Shown: positions 1-7,395 of the stretch, in pieces
Layout of the letters: the number at the start of each line of letters is the position of its first letter
Numbering within the stretch: position 1 is the stretch's first letter
Origin: Geothermobacter sp964501815
GTDB taxonomy: Bacteria > Desulfobacterota > Desulfuromonadia > Desulfuromonadales > Geothermobacteraceae
DNA: 11,182 nt
Direction: 5' to 3'
Assembly (NCBI GenBank): GCA_964501815.1
Contig: CAZCUR010000078.1
Span: forward strand, 1-11,182
Notes under the pieces: generated by a model
What the model was told of the DNA's origin: nothing
Seen by the model: the letters and a program-made list of their open reading frames with translations, nothing else
Databases searched by the model: none
Program-made: the position numbers and the translations under genes

Positions 1-20
1 GTGCAGCAGGCCGGGCGGGG

Positions 21-923
21 TCAGTTGACCGGCTGCACGATTTTGCTCTGAACCGGCGGTACGAGCACGATCTGGATGCGGCGGTTCTGTTCGCGCCCTT
101 CGGGGGTGTCGTTGTCGGCCACGGGACGGTAGGGGCCGTAGCCGACGATGGCGAGGCGCTCGCCGGGAATGCCGGCCTTGTCCTGGAGAAAGTGGACGAC
201 GCTGGCGGCACGGGCGCTGGAAAGCTCCCAGTTGCTCGGGAAGCGGTCGCGCAGGCGGCTGCTGATGGGGACGCTGTCGGTGTGCCCTTCGACCATGATG
301 TCCTTGTCCTGCACGTTGCGCAGGATCTCTCCGACCCGGGCGAGCACCTTCAGGCCGCCGGGTTTGATCTCGGCGCTGCCGGAATCGAACAGGATGCGCT
401 CGACCATGTTGACGGTCAGACGTCCCTGCAGTTCGGAGATGGTAATCTCGCCGCGCTTGATCTCCTCTTCCAGTTTGCCCACCAGCGCGTCATAGGTGTT
501 TTTCATTTTGGCGATGCGCGCCTCGCGGGCGATGCGTTCCCGCTCCAGCTGGGCTTCGAGGTCGCGTTTGGCCGCTTCGAGTTCTTCGATGTTGCGGCGC
601 ATTTCGGCCATTGCCTGGCCGGCTTCGGCACTGCGGTCGGACAGGACCTGCTCAAGGCGGATCATGTCCTGGCGCGCGCGTTCGAGATCCTGTTCGCAGG
701 CGGTCAGGCGCTGGCCGGTGGCTTCGTTGTCGGCCTGCAGCCGGGCGTGCTTGTCGCGCAGCTGCTCGAACTGGGTGCTCAAATCCTGATAGCGCTGCTG
801 CAGGCTGTTGTAGTCGTTTTGCAGGCCGTTGTAGGCGGCAACCTGCTGTTCGTAGGTCGATTTGCTCACGCAGCCGGACAGCAGTGTGAGCGCCAGGGTG
901 ATAAGGAAAAATGTCCGGGCCAT
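21..923 (-). CDS. OmpA/MotB-domain lipoprotein with long coiled coil
   Basis: This 300-residue protein is probably an outer-membrane lipoprotein that binds peptidoglycan and tethers the envelope. Residues 1-17 form a signal peptide ending in the lipobox LSGC, with Cys18 as the lipidation site. Residues about 20-165 are rich in Glu, Gln, Arg and Leu and read as a long coiled coil. Residues about 178-290 are an OmpA-like domain with GHTDS (213-217), the MotB-like NWELSSARA (231-239) and NRRIQI (280-285), which include the usual diaminopimelate-contacting Asp and Arg positions. I chose the ATG at 923 because AGGAGG (930-935, minus strand) lies 6 nt upstream and the lipobox is then at the normal depth; the reading frame stays open upstream to 1052 but gives no signal peptide. 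It is divergent from nadC. No flagellar or Tol-Pal neighbours are visible, so the exact partner is unknown. Confidence 0.9.
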   Translation of the reverse strand: MARTFFLITLALTLLSGCVSKSTYEQQVAAYNGLQNDYNSLQQRYQDLSTQFEQLRDKHARLQADNEATGQRLTACEQDLERARQDMIRLEQVLSDRSAEAGQAMAEMRRNIEELEAAKRDLEAQLERERIAREARIAKMKNTYDALVGKLEEEIKRGEITISELQGRLTVNMVERILFDSGSAEIKPGGLKVLARVGEILRNVQDKDIMVEGHTDSVPISSRLRDRFPSNWELSSARAASVVHFLQDKAGIPGERLAIVGYGPYRPVADNDTPEGREQNRRIQIVLVPPVQSKIVQPVN

Positions 924-957
924 GACGGACCTCCTGTCTGTAGGGTTCGGGTGGGTT

Positions 958-986
958 ATTCTGGCTGCAAGCGCTGGAGATGTAAA
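958..986 (-). promoter_or_regulatory. Candidate sigma-70 promoter of the OmpA lipoprotein gene
   Basis: Read on the minus strand, TTTACA (986-981) matches the -35 consensus at 5 of 6 bases. After a 17-nt spacer, CAGAAT (963-958) matches the -10 consensus at 4 of 6. Transcription would start near 951, about 28 nt before the start codon. The -35 overlaps the left end of the inverted repeat at 985-1012. This is a prediction from consensus matching only. Confidence 0.45.
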
Positions 987-1012
987 GGGAAAAGCCGTTT
1001 GGCTTTTCCCTT
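985..1012. repeat. Perfect 12-bp inverted repeat between divergent promoters
   Basis: AAGGGAAAAGCC (985-996) and its exact reverse complement (1001-1012) flank a 4-nt centre, GTTT. The dyad axis at 998.5 is also the midpoint between the outer edges of the two predicted divergent -35 boxes (981 and 1016), and each end of the repeat overlaps one -35 by 2 nt. This arrangement suggests an operator for both promoters. An intrinsic terminator is less likely, since neither side is followed by a T-tract and the repeat lies upstream of both predicted start sites. A dispersed intergenic repeat unit remains possible. Confidence 0.6.
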
Positions 1013-1039
1013 GTCGGGGGTGCGGCCGTGTGCTATAAA
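1011..1039 (+). promoter_or_regulatory. Candidate promoter of the nadC-birA-coaX operon
   Basis: TTGTCG (1011-1016) is followed by a 17-nt spacer and TATAAA (1034-1039), which matches the -10 consensus at 5 of 6 bases. TG at 1031-1032 gives an extended -10 element (TGC before TATAAA). Transcription would start near 1046, leaving a leader of about 75 nt before nadC. The -35 overlaps the right end of the inverted repeat. Confidence 0.55.
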
Positions 1040-1120
1040 AAAGTGTTTTCAAAGGCTTAGCCCCGATTGCGGGCGCGGCCGCCGGAGGTTTCAGCGGGCA
1101 GCTTTGCCGGAGAGAAGTCT

Positions 1121-1945
1121 ATGCACGAGATTCGCCGCCTGGTGCAGCAGGCACTGCATGAAGATATCGGTCTGGGGGATATCACCACCCAGGCCACCAT
1201 TGAACCGGGGACCCAGGCGCGCGCCGAACTGGTCGCCAAGGAAGATTTCGTTCTGGCGGGCATCGATGTCGCGCGCGAGGTGTTCGTTCAGCTTGACCCC
1301 CGGGTCGCCTTTGAAGCCCTGAAACAGGACGGCCAGAAGGTGGCGCGGGGTGATGTGCTCGCCTGGATCAAGGGAGAAGCCGCGGTGCTGCTGCAGGGGG
1401 AGCGCGTTGCCCTGAACCTGCTGCAGCGCATGTGCGGGGTCGCGACCCTGACGCGGCGTTTTGTCGACGCCGTGGCCGGGACCCGGGCCAAGATCGTCGA
1501 CACGCGCAAAACCACTCCGGGGCTGCGGGCGGTGGAAAAATACGCCGTGCGCGTGGGCGGCGGCTGCAACCACCGCACGGCGCTGTACGACGGTGTTCTG
1601 ATCAAGGAGAATCACATCGCCGCGGCCGGAGGGATCGCCGCCGCGATTGAACGGGCGCGCGCCCGGGTGCCGCATCTGATGAAGATTGAGATTGAAACCA
1701 CCAATCTGGATGAGGTGCGTCAGGCCCTGGAGGCGGGCGCCGACTGCATTCTGCTGGACAATATGAGCCTGGAACAGCTGCGCGAGGCCGTCGCTTTGGT
1801 GGACGGCCGGGCTCTGCTCGAGGCCTCCGGCGGGGTGAATCTTGAAACGGTTGCCGATATCGCCGCGACCGGTGTCGACCTGATTTCGGTCGGTGCCCTG
1901 ACCCATTCATACCGGGCGGTCGATATTTCCATGCTGTTTCAATAG
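1121..1945 (+). CDS. nadC: Nicotinate-nucleotide pyrophosphorylase (quinolinate phosphoribosyltransferase)
   Basis: NadC converts quinolinate and PRPP to nicotinate mononucleotide, CO2 and pyrophosphate, the step that joins de novo quinolinate synthesis to NAD. The 274-residue product has the usual family length. It carries the N-terminal DIGLGDITT (residues 15-23), RKTTPGLR starting at residue 129, the nearby conserved segment VGGGCNHRTALYDGVLIKEN, the acidic pair in EIE at 190-192, ILLDN soon after, and the C-terminal SGGV and ISVGALTHS phosphate-binding segments of the barrel. The ATG at 1121 is preceded by GGAGAG (1109-1114) with 6-nt spacing. An in-frame TTG at 1067 would add 18 residues but has no comparable ribosome-binding site. 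It is the first gene of an apparent nadC-birA-coaX operon. No nadA or nadB is in the window. Confidence 0.96.
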   Translation: MHEIRRLVQQALHEDIGLGDITTQATIEPGTQARAELVAKEDFVLAGIDVAREVFVQLDPRVAFEALKQDGQKVARGDVLAWIKGEAAVLLQGERVALNLLQRMCGVATLTRRFVDAVAGTRAKIVDTRKTTPGLRAVEKYAVRVGGGCNHRTALYDGVLIKENHIAAAGGIAAAIERARARVPHLMKIEIETTNLDEVRQALEAGADCILLDNMSLEQLREAVALVDGRALLEASGGVNLETVADIAATGVDLISVGALTHSYRAVDISMLFQ

Positions 1946-1947
1946 AC

Positions 1948-1973
1948 GGGATAGGGGCGCCGCCCCGATTCCC
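1948..1973 (+). other. GC-rich hairpin in the nadC-birA gap
   Basis: GGGGC (1954-1958) pairs with GCCCC (1962-1966) around a 3-nt loop, and GGGAT (1948-1952) can extend the stem against ATTCCC (1968-1973) with a bulge. It starts just after the nadC stop codon and is followed by TTCTGTGTT, not a true U-tract, so it is at best a weak attenuator or an mRNA-stabilising stem. birA probably remains in the same transcript. Confidence 0.3.
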
Positions 1974-1996
1974 TTCTGTGTTACAGGGAGTCCTGT

Positions 1997-2980
1997 TTGC
2001 CGACCAGCGAGGTCCGTCAACATCTGTTGCGTCTGTTGCGCGACGCCGGAAACGGGCATGTTTCCGGTGCGGCCATCAGTCGCGCGCTCGGCATGAGCCG
2101 GGCGGCCGTCTGGAAACAGATGGAGGCTTTGCGTGCCCTGGGCTATCAGATCGAAGCGGTTCCCAACCGTGGCTACCGGCTGGTGAGTGAACCCGACCGG
2201 CTGGGCGAGGAGCAGGTTCGTTCCCGCCTTTTCGGCCGGACCGTCGGCAAGCGGGTCGTCTGTTTTGACCAGACCGATTCCACCAATATTCAGGCCCTGC
2301 ATCAGGTCGAGGAGGGGGCCGAGGAAGGGACCGTCCTGATCGCCGACGCCCAGCAGGCGGGCAAGGGGCGGCTCGGCCGCGGCTGGATCTCTCCCCCCGG
2401 CGTCAATCTCTATACCTCCATTATTCTCCGTCCCGACATACCGCCCTGGCGGGCGCCCCAGCTGACCTTTGTCGCCGCCGTGGCCCTGGTGCGGGCTATC
2501 GAGGAGGTCTGCGGTTTGAGCGCCCGCGTCAAGTGGCCCAATGATGTTCTGGTGGGCGGCGCCAAGGTCGCCGGGGTCCTCAGCGAGCTGCTCGCCGATA
2601 TGGATCGGGTGCGGGCGGTGGTGATCGGTATCGGGCTCAATATCAACATGAAGGCGGACCAGCTGCCGGCCAATCTGCGTTATCCGGCCACGTCGCTGGC
2701 GCTGGCGGCGGGGCGCGACTGGTCGCGGCTGGAGGTCGCCTGCGCCCTGTATCGCCATCTGGACGACCTTTACCGCGTTTATCTCGACCAGGGCTTTGAT
2801 CCGGTGCGTCTGGCCTGGGAATCGAGCTGCGACCTGGTCGGTCGCCAGGTCCAGGTGACCTCGGGGGACGAGGTTTTTCTCGGGCGCTTTGCCGGAGTGG
2901 ATGCGGACGGTGCGCTGCTGCTGGCCGGCGGCGGCGTGGAAAAGCGGATTCTGGCCGGGGATATACGCCCCGTAGACTGA
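1997..2980 (+). CDS. birA: Bifunctional biotin--[acetyl-CoA-carboxylase] ligase / biotin operon repressor
   Basis: BirA makes biotinyl-5'-AMP and transfers biotin to a lysine of biotin-dependent carboxylases; HTH-bearing versions can also repress biotin genes. The 327-residue product has an N-terminal winged helix-turn-helix (about 5-62, with ISRALGMSRAAVWKQMEAL as the HTH), a catalytic domain with TDSTN (93-97), the biotinyl-AMP loop GKGRLGRGW (122-130) and KWPNDV (179-184), and a C-terminal SH3-like domain from about 280. The start is TTG at 1997, with AGGGAG (1985-1990) 6 nt upstream; the next in-frame Met would cut through the HTH. It lies 51 nt after nadC and 18 nt before coaX. No biotin biosynthesis gene is in the window, so the repressor role rests on the domain alone. 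Confidence 0.95.
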   Translation: MPTSEVRQHLLRLLRDAGNGHVSGAAISRALGMSRAAVWKQMEALRALGYQIEAVPNRGYRLVSEPDRLGEEQVRSRLFGRTVGKRVVCFDQTDSTNIQALHQVEEGAEEGTVLIADAQQAGKGRLGRGWISPPGVNLYTSIILRPDIPPWRAPQLTFVAAVALVRAIEEVCGLSARVKWPNDVLVGGAKVAGVLSELLADMDRVRAVVIGIGLNINMKADQLPANLRYPATSLALAAGRDWSRLEVACALYRHLDDLYRVYLDQGFDPVRLAWESSCDLVGRQVQVTSGDEVFLGRFAGVDADGALLLAGGGVEKRILAGDIRPVD

Positions 2981-2998
2981 CAGGAAAGTTCAGGTTTT

Positions 2999-3766
2999 AT
3001 GCTTCTGGTTATCGATGTCGGCAACAGCAACACCGTTTTTGGTGTTTACCGCGAAGATACGTTGCTGCACCACTGGCGCCTGAGTACCGACAAGGCGCGC
3101 ACCACCGACGAGTACGCCATGCTGCTGCACGAACTGTTCAGCATGGCCGGACTGCATTTTTCCGATGTGAGCGACATCATCATCTCCAGCGTTGTGCCGC
3201 CGATGATGCGGGTGCTGGAGGGGCTCAGCCACAGCTATTTCCGGCTCAAACCTTATGTGGTCGGCCCGGGTATCAAGACCGGCATGCCGATTCTCTACGA
3301 TAACCCGCGCGAGGTGGGGGCCGATCGCATTGTCAATGCCGTGGCCGCCTACGAGCGGAAAAAATGCAGTCTGATCGTGGTCGATTTCGGCACCGCCACC
3401 ACCTTTGACTGTATCAGTGCCCGGGGGGAATACCTGGGCGGAGCCATCGCCCCCGGGCTGCTCATCAGTACAGAGGCCCTGTTCGAGAAGGCCAGCAAGC
3501 TTCCGCGCGTCGATGTCGCCCGGCCGCCGCAGGTGGTGGCGAAAAATACCGTGCACAGCATGCAGTCGGGGCTGTTCCATGGGTATTGCGGCCTGGTGGA
3601 CGGCATCGTGCGGCGCATGAAACAGGAGATGACCGACCAGCCCGCGGTGGTGGCGACCGGCGGGCTGGCGCAACTGATTTCCGACGGGTCCGAAACCATT
3701 GACGAGGTGCTGCCCGACCTGACTCTGGAAGGGCTGCTGATTATCTATCGGCGCAACCGCGGCTGA
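2999..3766 (+). CDS. coaX: Type III pantothenate kinase
   Basis: CoaX phosphorylates pantothenate with ATP, the first step of coenzyme A synthesis; type III enzymes belong to the ASKHA fold superfamily, are not feedback-inhibited by CoA and usually need a monovalent cation. The 255-residue product shows the N-terminal phosphate loop DVGNSNT (6-12), GADRIVNA (107-114) with the likely catalytic Asp109, the second phosphate motif VVDFGTATTFD (127-137), GGAIAPGL (147-154) and ATGG (219-222). The ATG at 2999 follows AGGAAAG (2982-2988), a slightly long spacing, with a secondary CAGG at 2991-2994. The birA-coaX pairing is common in bacteria, and together with nadC it makes a three-gene cofactor operon. 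Confidence 0.95.
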   Translation: MLLVIDVGNSNTVFGVYREDTLLHHWRLSTDKARTTDEYAMLLHELFSMAGLHFSDVSDIIISSVVPPMMRVLEGLSHSYFRLKPYVVGPGIKTGMPILYDNPREVGADRIVNAVAAYERKKCSLIVVDFGTATTFDCISARGEYLGGAIAPGLLISTEALFEKASKLPRVDVARPPQVVAKNTVHSMQSGLFHGYCGLVDGIVRRMKQEMTDQPAVVATGGLAQLISDGSETIDEVLPDLTLEGLLIIYRRNRG

Positions 3767-3768
3767 TT

Positions 3769-3797
3769 TTGACAGTCCGGATAGCGGGTGTTAGGAT
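3769..3797 (+). promoter_or_regulatory. Candidate sigma-70 promoter of the EF-G-like gene
   Basis: A perfect -35 box, TTGACA (3769-3774), begins 3 nt after the coaX stop codon. After a 17-nt spacer comes TAGGAT (3792-3797), matching the -10 consensus at 4 of 6 bases. The predicted start near 3804 leaves a leader of about 90 nt. This suggests the EF-G paralogue is expressed independently of the cofactor operon. Confidence 0.6.
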
Positions 3798-3833
3798 TCA
3801 GCCTTAATGAGTGCTAATTCGACCTGAAGCGAG

Positions 3834-3879
3834 CGGATCATGCGATCCGATCAATCTCTGTCCCCGCCGTGCGGGCGGG
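3834..3879 (+). other. Two hairpins in the leader of the EF-G-like gene
   Basis: CGGATC (3834-3839) pairs with GATCCG (3844-3849) around loop ATGC, and CCCGCC (3863-3868) pairs with GGCGGG (3874-3879) around a 5-nt loop. The second stem ends a few bases before the AAAGGAG ribosome-binding site. They could modulate translation or mRNA stability. No known riboswitch is recognised, and 6-bp GC stems also arise by chance in DNA of this composition. Confidence 0.3.
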
Positions 3880-3894
3880 ATGAAAGGAGCGGTC

Positions 3895-5976
3895 ATGGGA
3901 AAGTACGACACCTCGAAGATTCGTAACCTGGGCATTGTAGGACAGGGGGACGCCGGCAAGACCTCGCTGACCGAAGCCATGCTGTTCAATACCGGCATGA
4001 CCGACCGCCTCGGCAAGGTCGATGACGGCTCCTCCAACATGGATTTCGAACCGGAAGAAGTCAAACGCCGCATCACCATCAGCAGCAGCCTGCACCATTG
4101 CGAATGGCAGGGGCATGGCCTGCACCTGGTCGACACCCCCGGTTACACCAACTTTTTGCACGATACCCGCAACTGTCTGCGCATCCTCGGCGGCGCGGTG
4201 CTGGTCGTTTCGGCCGTGGACGGGGTCAAGGCCCAGACCAACCGCCTGTGGAAATGGATGGATGAATTCGAGGTGCCGCGCATCGCCTTCATCAACAAAC
4301 TTGACCGCGAGCGCGCCGACTATCTCAAGTCGCTGGACGATATGGAAAAATCCCTGGGAACACGCCCGGTGCCGGTGAATATGCCCATTGGTTCGGAGGA
4401 GAACTTCAAGGGCATCATCGACCTGGTGCACATGAAGGCGCGTGTGTTCCAGTTTGACGAAAAAGGGACCTACAGCGAGGAAGAGATCCCTGCCGAGTAC
4501 CGCGAGGAAGCCGAGCGCCTGCGTTTCATGCTGGTCGAGGCGGCGGCCGAGGCCGATGATGAACTGATGGAAAAATACCTCGAAACCGAGGAACTGACCG
4601 AAGAGGAAATCTATCGCGGTCTGCGCGAAGGGACCCTGACAGGTGTGTTTACTCCGGTTTTGTGCGGCAGCGCCACCGCCAACATCGGCGTGCGTCAGCT
4701 GCTCGACTACATCGTCGCCTGCCTGCCTTCGCCGCTCGACAAGGGCACCCAGATCGGCACCAATCCCAAAACGGGCGAAGAAGTCAAGCGCGAGCCTGAC
4801 CCGTCCGAACCCTTTTCCGCCATGGTCTTCAAGACCATCAGCGACCCCTACGCCGGCAAGCTCACCCTGTTCCGCATCTATTCGGGCAAAATCAAGCCCG
4901 ATATGAACGTCTACAATCCCAACCGCGACTGCACCGAGCGCCTGGCCACCTTGTTTGAAATGGAAGGCAAGAAGCAGCAGCCGGTCACCGAAGCCGAGGC
5001 CGGCGACATCATCGCCGTGGCCAAGCTCAAGGAGACCATGACCGGGGACACCCTGTGTGATCCGGCCAATCCGGTGATGTTTGAGAGCCCGCTGGAACTC
5101 AAGCCGGTGATCTCCTTTGCCCTGGAGGCCAAGAGCAAGGGGGACGAGGACAAGATCATGAGTTCGCTCAAGCGGCTCATGGAAGAGGATCCGACCCTGC
5201 AGGTGCAGCGCGACGAGGAAACCAAGGAGATGATTCTCTCGGGCATGGGCCAGGTCCATGTCGAGGTCGCGTGCGAAAAACTCAAGCGCAAGTTTGGCGT
5301 TGACGTCGTCCTCAAGGAGCCCAAGGTCCCCTACCGCGAAACCATCAAGAAGACGGTGGAGCAGGCCTACCGGCACAAGAAACAGTCGGGCGGCAAGGGG
5401 CAGTTCGCTGATGTCACCATCCGCATGGAGCCGCTGCCGCGCGGTGAAGGATATGAGTTTGTCGACAAGATTGTCGGCGGGGTTATCCCGCGGCAGTTCA
5501 TTCCGGCGGTGGACAAGGGGATTCAGGAGGCGATGCGCAAGGGACCGCTGGCCGGCTACCCGGTGCAGGATTTCCGCATCACCCTGTTCGACGGCGGCCA
5601 CCACAGCGTCGACTCTTCGGAAATGGCCTTCAAGATTGCCGGCTCGATGGCGTTCAAGAAGGCGATGGAGGCGGCCAACCCGGTTCTGCTCGAGCCCATT
5701 ATGGAGATGGAAATCACCGTGCCGGACGATTGTGTCGGTGATGTCATCGGGGATATGAACAGCCGCCGCGGCAAGGTGCTCGGTGTCGATCCGCAGGGGA
5801 GCAACCAGGTGGTCAAGGTGCATGTACCGATGGCTGAAGTGCTCAAGTATGCTCCCGAGCTGCGTTCCATGACCTCGGACCGCGGCCTGTTCACCATGGA
5901 ATTTTCCCATTACGAAGAGGTGCCGTCACATTTGATGGCCAAGATTGTCGACGCGGCCAAAAAGGCCGAGCAGTAA
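3895..5976 (+). CDS. fusA: Elongation factor G paralogue (EF-G-like translational GTPase)
   Basis: This is a full-length translational GTPase of 693 residues with the five-domain EF-G plan. The G motifs are G1 GQGDAGKT (16-23), G2 around RRITI (58-62), G3 DTPGY (80-84), G4 NKLD (134-137) and G5 CGSA (257-260). Domain II spans about 305-395, domain III about 400-475, domain IV about 480-600 with QSGGKGQFADV (497-507), and domain V about 605-690. EF-G translocates tRNA and mRNA on the ribosome and, with RRF, recycles ribosomes. Here G1 begins GQG, not the usual AHI, and the catalytic His of DTPGH is Tyr84, features I associate with the EF-G-2/FusA2 subgroup. The gene is also outside a str operon. 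I therefore read it as a paralogue and not the essential copy. The ATG at 3895 follows AAAGGAG; an in-frame GTG at 3811 is less likely. Confidence 0.9.
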   Translation: MGKYDTSKIRNLGIVGQGDAGKTSLTEAMLFNTGMTDRLGKVDDGSSNMDFEPEEVKRRITISSSLHHCEWQGHGLHLVDTPGYTNFLHDTRNCLRILGGAVLVVSAVDGVKAQTNRLWKWMDEFEVPRIAFINKLDRERADYLKSLDDMEKSLGTRPVPVNMPIGSEENFKGIIDLVHMKARVFQFDEKGTYSEEEIPAEYREEAERLRFMLVEAAAEADDELMEKYLETEELTEEEIYRGLREGTLTGVFTPVLCGSATANIGVRQLLDYIVACLPSPLDKGTQIGTNPKTGEEVKREPDPSEPFSAMVFKTISDPYAGKLTLFRIYSGKIKPDMNVYNPNRDCTERLATLFEMEGKKQQPVTEAEAGDIIAVAKLKETMTGDTLCDPANPVMFESPLELKPVISFALEAKSKGDEDKIMSSLKRLMEEDPTLQVQRDEETKEMILSGMGQVHVEVACEKLKRKFGVDVVLKEPKVPYRETIKKTVEQAYRHKKQSGGKGQFADVTIRMEPLPRGEGYEFVDKIVGGVIPRQFIPAVDKGIQEAMRKGPLAGYPVQDFRITLFDGGHHSVDSSEMAFKIAGSMAFKKAMEAANPVLLEPIMEMEITVPDDCVGDVIGDMNSRRGKVLGVDPQGSNQVVKVHVPMAEVLKYAPELRSMTSDRGLFTMEFSHYEEVPSHLMAKIVDAAKKAEQ

Positions 5977-5986
5977 GGGACATCCG

Positions 5987-6019
5987 GCAGCGCCCGAAAC
6001 CTTTCGGGCGCTGCTTTTT
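5987..6019 (+). terminator. Intrinsic terminator after the EF-G-like gene
   Basis: A perfect 13-bp stem (5987-5999 with 6002-6014; left arm GCAGCGCCCGAAA) is followed directly by TTTTT (6015-6019). It lies 10 nt after the stop codon at 5976. It separates the EF-G-like gene from the downstream operon, which must then have its own promoter or depend on read-through. Confidence 0.92.
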
Positions 6020-6066
6020 CAATTTGATTGCGTCTTGCGCGAGCTGATACGGAAGGGATGACCAAC

Positions 6067-7392
6067 ATGGACAAGCGTGATGATGACCTGTTTGCCTTTG
6101 AGGAGGAGCAAACGTCGCCGGCCTCTGATGAAACCGAGGATGTCCTGACCATCGACAGTCTGGATGTCGACGGGGAGGATGCCGAGGCCGATCCGTTCGA
6201 CCTGGTCGAGGAAGAACCTCAGTCCACCGATCAGTCGGAAGACTCCGTTGACGCGCTGGAAGAAGAGGCCCCGGCTACGGTGTCCGCAGCGGACCTGCCG
6301 GAGGAGGACGACACCCCCGGATGGGCCAGGGTGGCCGAAATGACCACGGCTCCGGCTGAAGAAGAGTCCCTTCCTTTTGATGAGCCCCAAACAGATCCGG
6401 AGCCGCAGGAGGAGGCGGCGGACGAGACGGCCACGGGCGGTCGCTCGCGACGGTTTCTCCTGTTGATTCTCCTGCTGGTCCTTGTGGCGGCTGCGGCGGC
6501 TTTTCTGGTCATGCCGCAATCCCGGGATGAACCGGCTTCCGGCCAGGTGAGCCACCGGATGCCGATTCAGCCGCCGCCGGCTCCGGCGGCACAGGATCAG
6601 GCCGTCACGACCGAAAAGGTCATGCCCCGGGAGGTGGCGTCCGCTGTTTCAGCCCCCGTGACGCAACCCGCGCCGAAGGCGGACGCTGCGGTTGCCAGGG
6701 TTGAGAAACCTGCTGCGGCCTCAGCCCCGAAGACCGGAGAGAAACCGGAACCGGACCAGGCTGCGGCACCAGGCGCGCCGGCCGGAAAGGCGGAACAGGA
6801 ACCGGCGGCATCGGACGCAGAAAAGACGAAGACGGCTTCTACGCGCGCGCCCGCGGCGGTCGGCCAGGCCACGACAGCCGGGAAGGCGGGTGAAAAGGCC
6901 CCGGCCCCGGCCACAAAACAGGAAGCAAAGCTTTCCGGCGGCTATCTGGTACGGGCCGGCTCCTTTATTCTGCCGGGCAATCTGAAGCAGGCCCTCGACA
7001 AGATTCGGACCCTGGGCTTTGAGCCGACGGTCGATGAAGTCTCGGTGACCCGGCCCATGATTCGCCTGCGCTACGGCATCTTTGACAAGGAGAGTGTTCC
7101 GGCCGTTCTGGCCAAACTGAAAAAGACGGTACCGAGCGCCTTTGCCGTTTATGCCGACGGCAAAGGTGAGGTTTTTGCCGGGTCCTTCGTCAGTCTCGAC
7201 AAGGCCCGGCGCTATGCCGACATCCTTTGGGAAAAGCATCAGCTTCGTCTTGAGGAGGTCAAGGTCGAGGTTGCCGTGCCCCTGCGACGGGTCAGTGTCG
7301 GGCCCTTTGCCGACGGACAACAGGCCCGGGACGCGGCGAAGAAACTCAAGGCGGCCGGACTGGAAGGTGCCATTGTCAAAAAAGACACCTGA
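6067..7392 (+). CDS. Membrane-anchored tandem SPOR-domain protein
   Basis: The 441-residue product is a bitopic inner-membrane protein. Residues 1-125 are a very acidic, disordered cytoplasmic region. A transmembrane helix runs from about 130 to 149, preceded by RSRR, which indicates N-in/C-out topology. Residues about 155-290 are an Ala/Pro/Lys-rich periplasmic linker. The C-terminus carries two SPOR-like modules: YLVRAGSF to about 362, and VFAGSF (369-374) through RRVSVGPFADGQQA to about 438. SPOR domains bind peptidoglycan stripped of stem peptides, typically at division septa, so a role in division or wall remodelling is likely but unproven. I chose the ATG at 6067 because GGAAGGG (6051-6057) lies 9 nt upstream; the in-frame ATG at 6058 abuts that ribosome-binding site. 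It heads a compact operon, and the next gene starts 3 nt after its stop. Confidence 0.85.
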   Translation: MDKRDDDLFAFEEEQTSPASDETEDVLTIDSLDVDGEDAEADPFDLVEEEPQSTDQSEDSVDALEEEAPATVSAADLPEEDDTPGWARVAEMTTAPAEEESLPFDEPQTDPEPQEEAADETATGGRSRRFLLLILLLVLVAAAAAFLVMPQSRDEPASGQVSHRMPIQPPPAPAAQDQAVTTEKVMPREVASAVSAPVTQPAPKADAAVARVEKPAAASAPKTGEKPEPDQAAAPGAPAGKAEQEPAASDAEKTKTASTRAPAAVGQATTAGKAGEKAPAPATKQEAKLSGGYLVRAGSFILPGNLKQALDKIRTLGFEPTVDEVSVTRPMIRLRYGIFDKESVPAVLAKLKKTVPSAFAVYADGKGEVFAGSFVSLDKARRYADILWEKHQLRLEEVKVEVAVPLRRVSVGPFADGQQARDAAKKLKAAGLEGAIVKKDT

Positions 7393-7395
7393 AAG

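Noticed and set aside
3807..3827. A six-codon ATG-initiated open frame (MSANST) in the leader of the EF-G-like gene, as a possible leader peptide.
   Set aside because: It would begin only about 3 nt after the predicted transcription start, has no room for a ribosome-binding site and shows no regulatory codon run.
3838..5910. A 690-codon open frame on the minus strand opposite the EF-G-like gene.
   Set aside because: The plus-strand gene is a clear full-length GTPase. The antisense translation is His/Leu/Gly/Val-rich with no recognisable motif, the usual mirror-frame effect of GC-rich codon use.
6024..6050. A possible promoter for the SPOR operon, TTGATT followed by GATAC-like sequence.
   Set aside because: The -10 match is poor at every acceptable spacing. 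A promoter is expected after the strong terminator, but I cannot place it with confidence.
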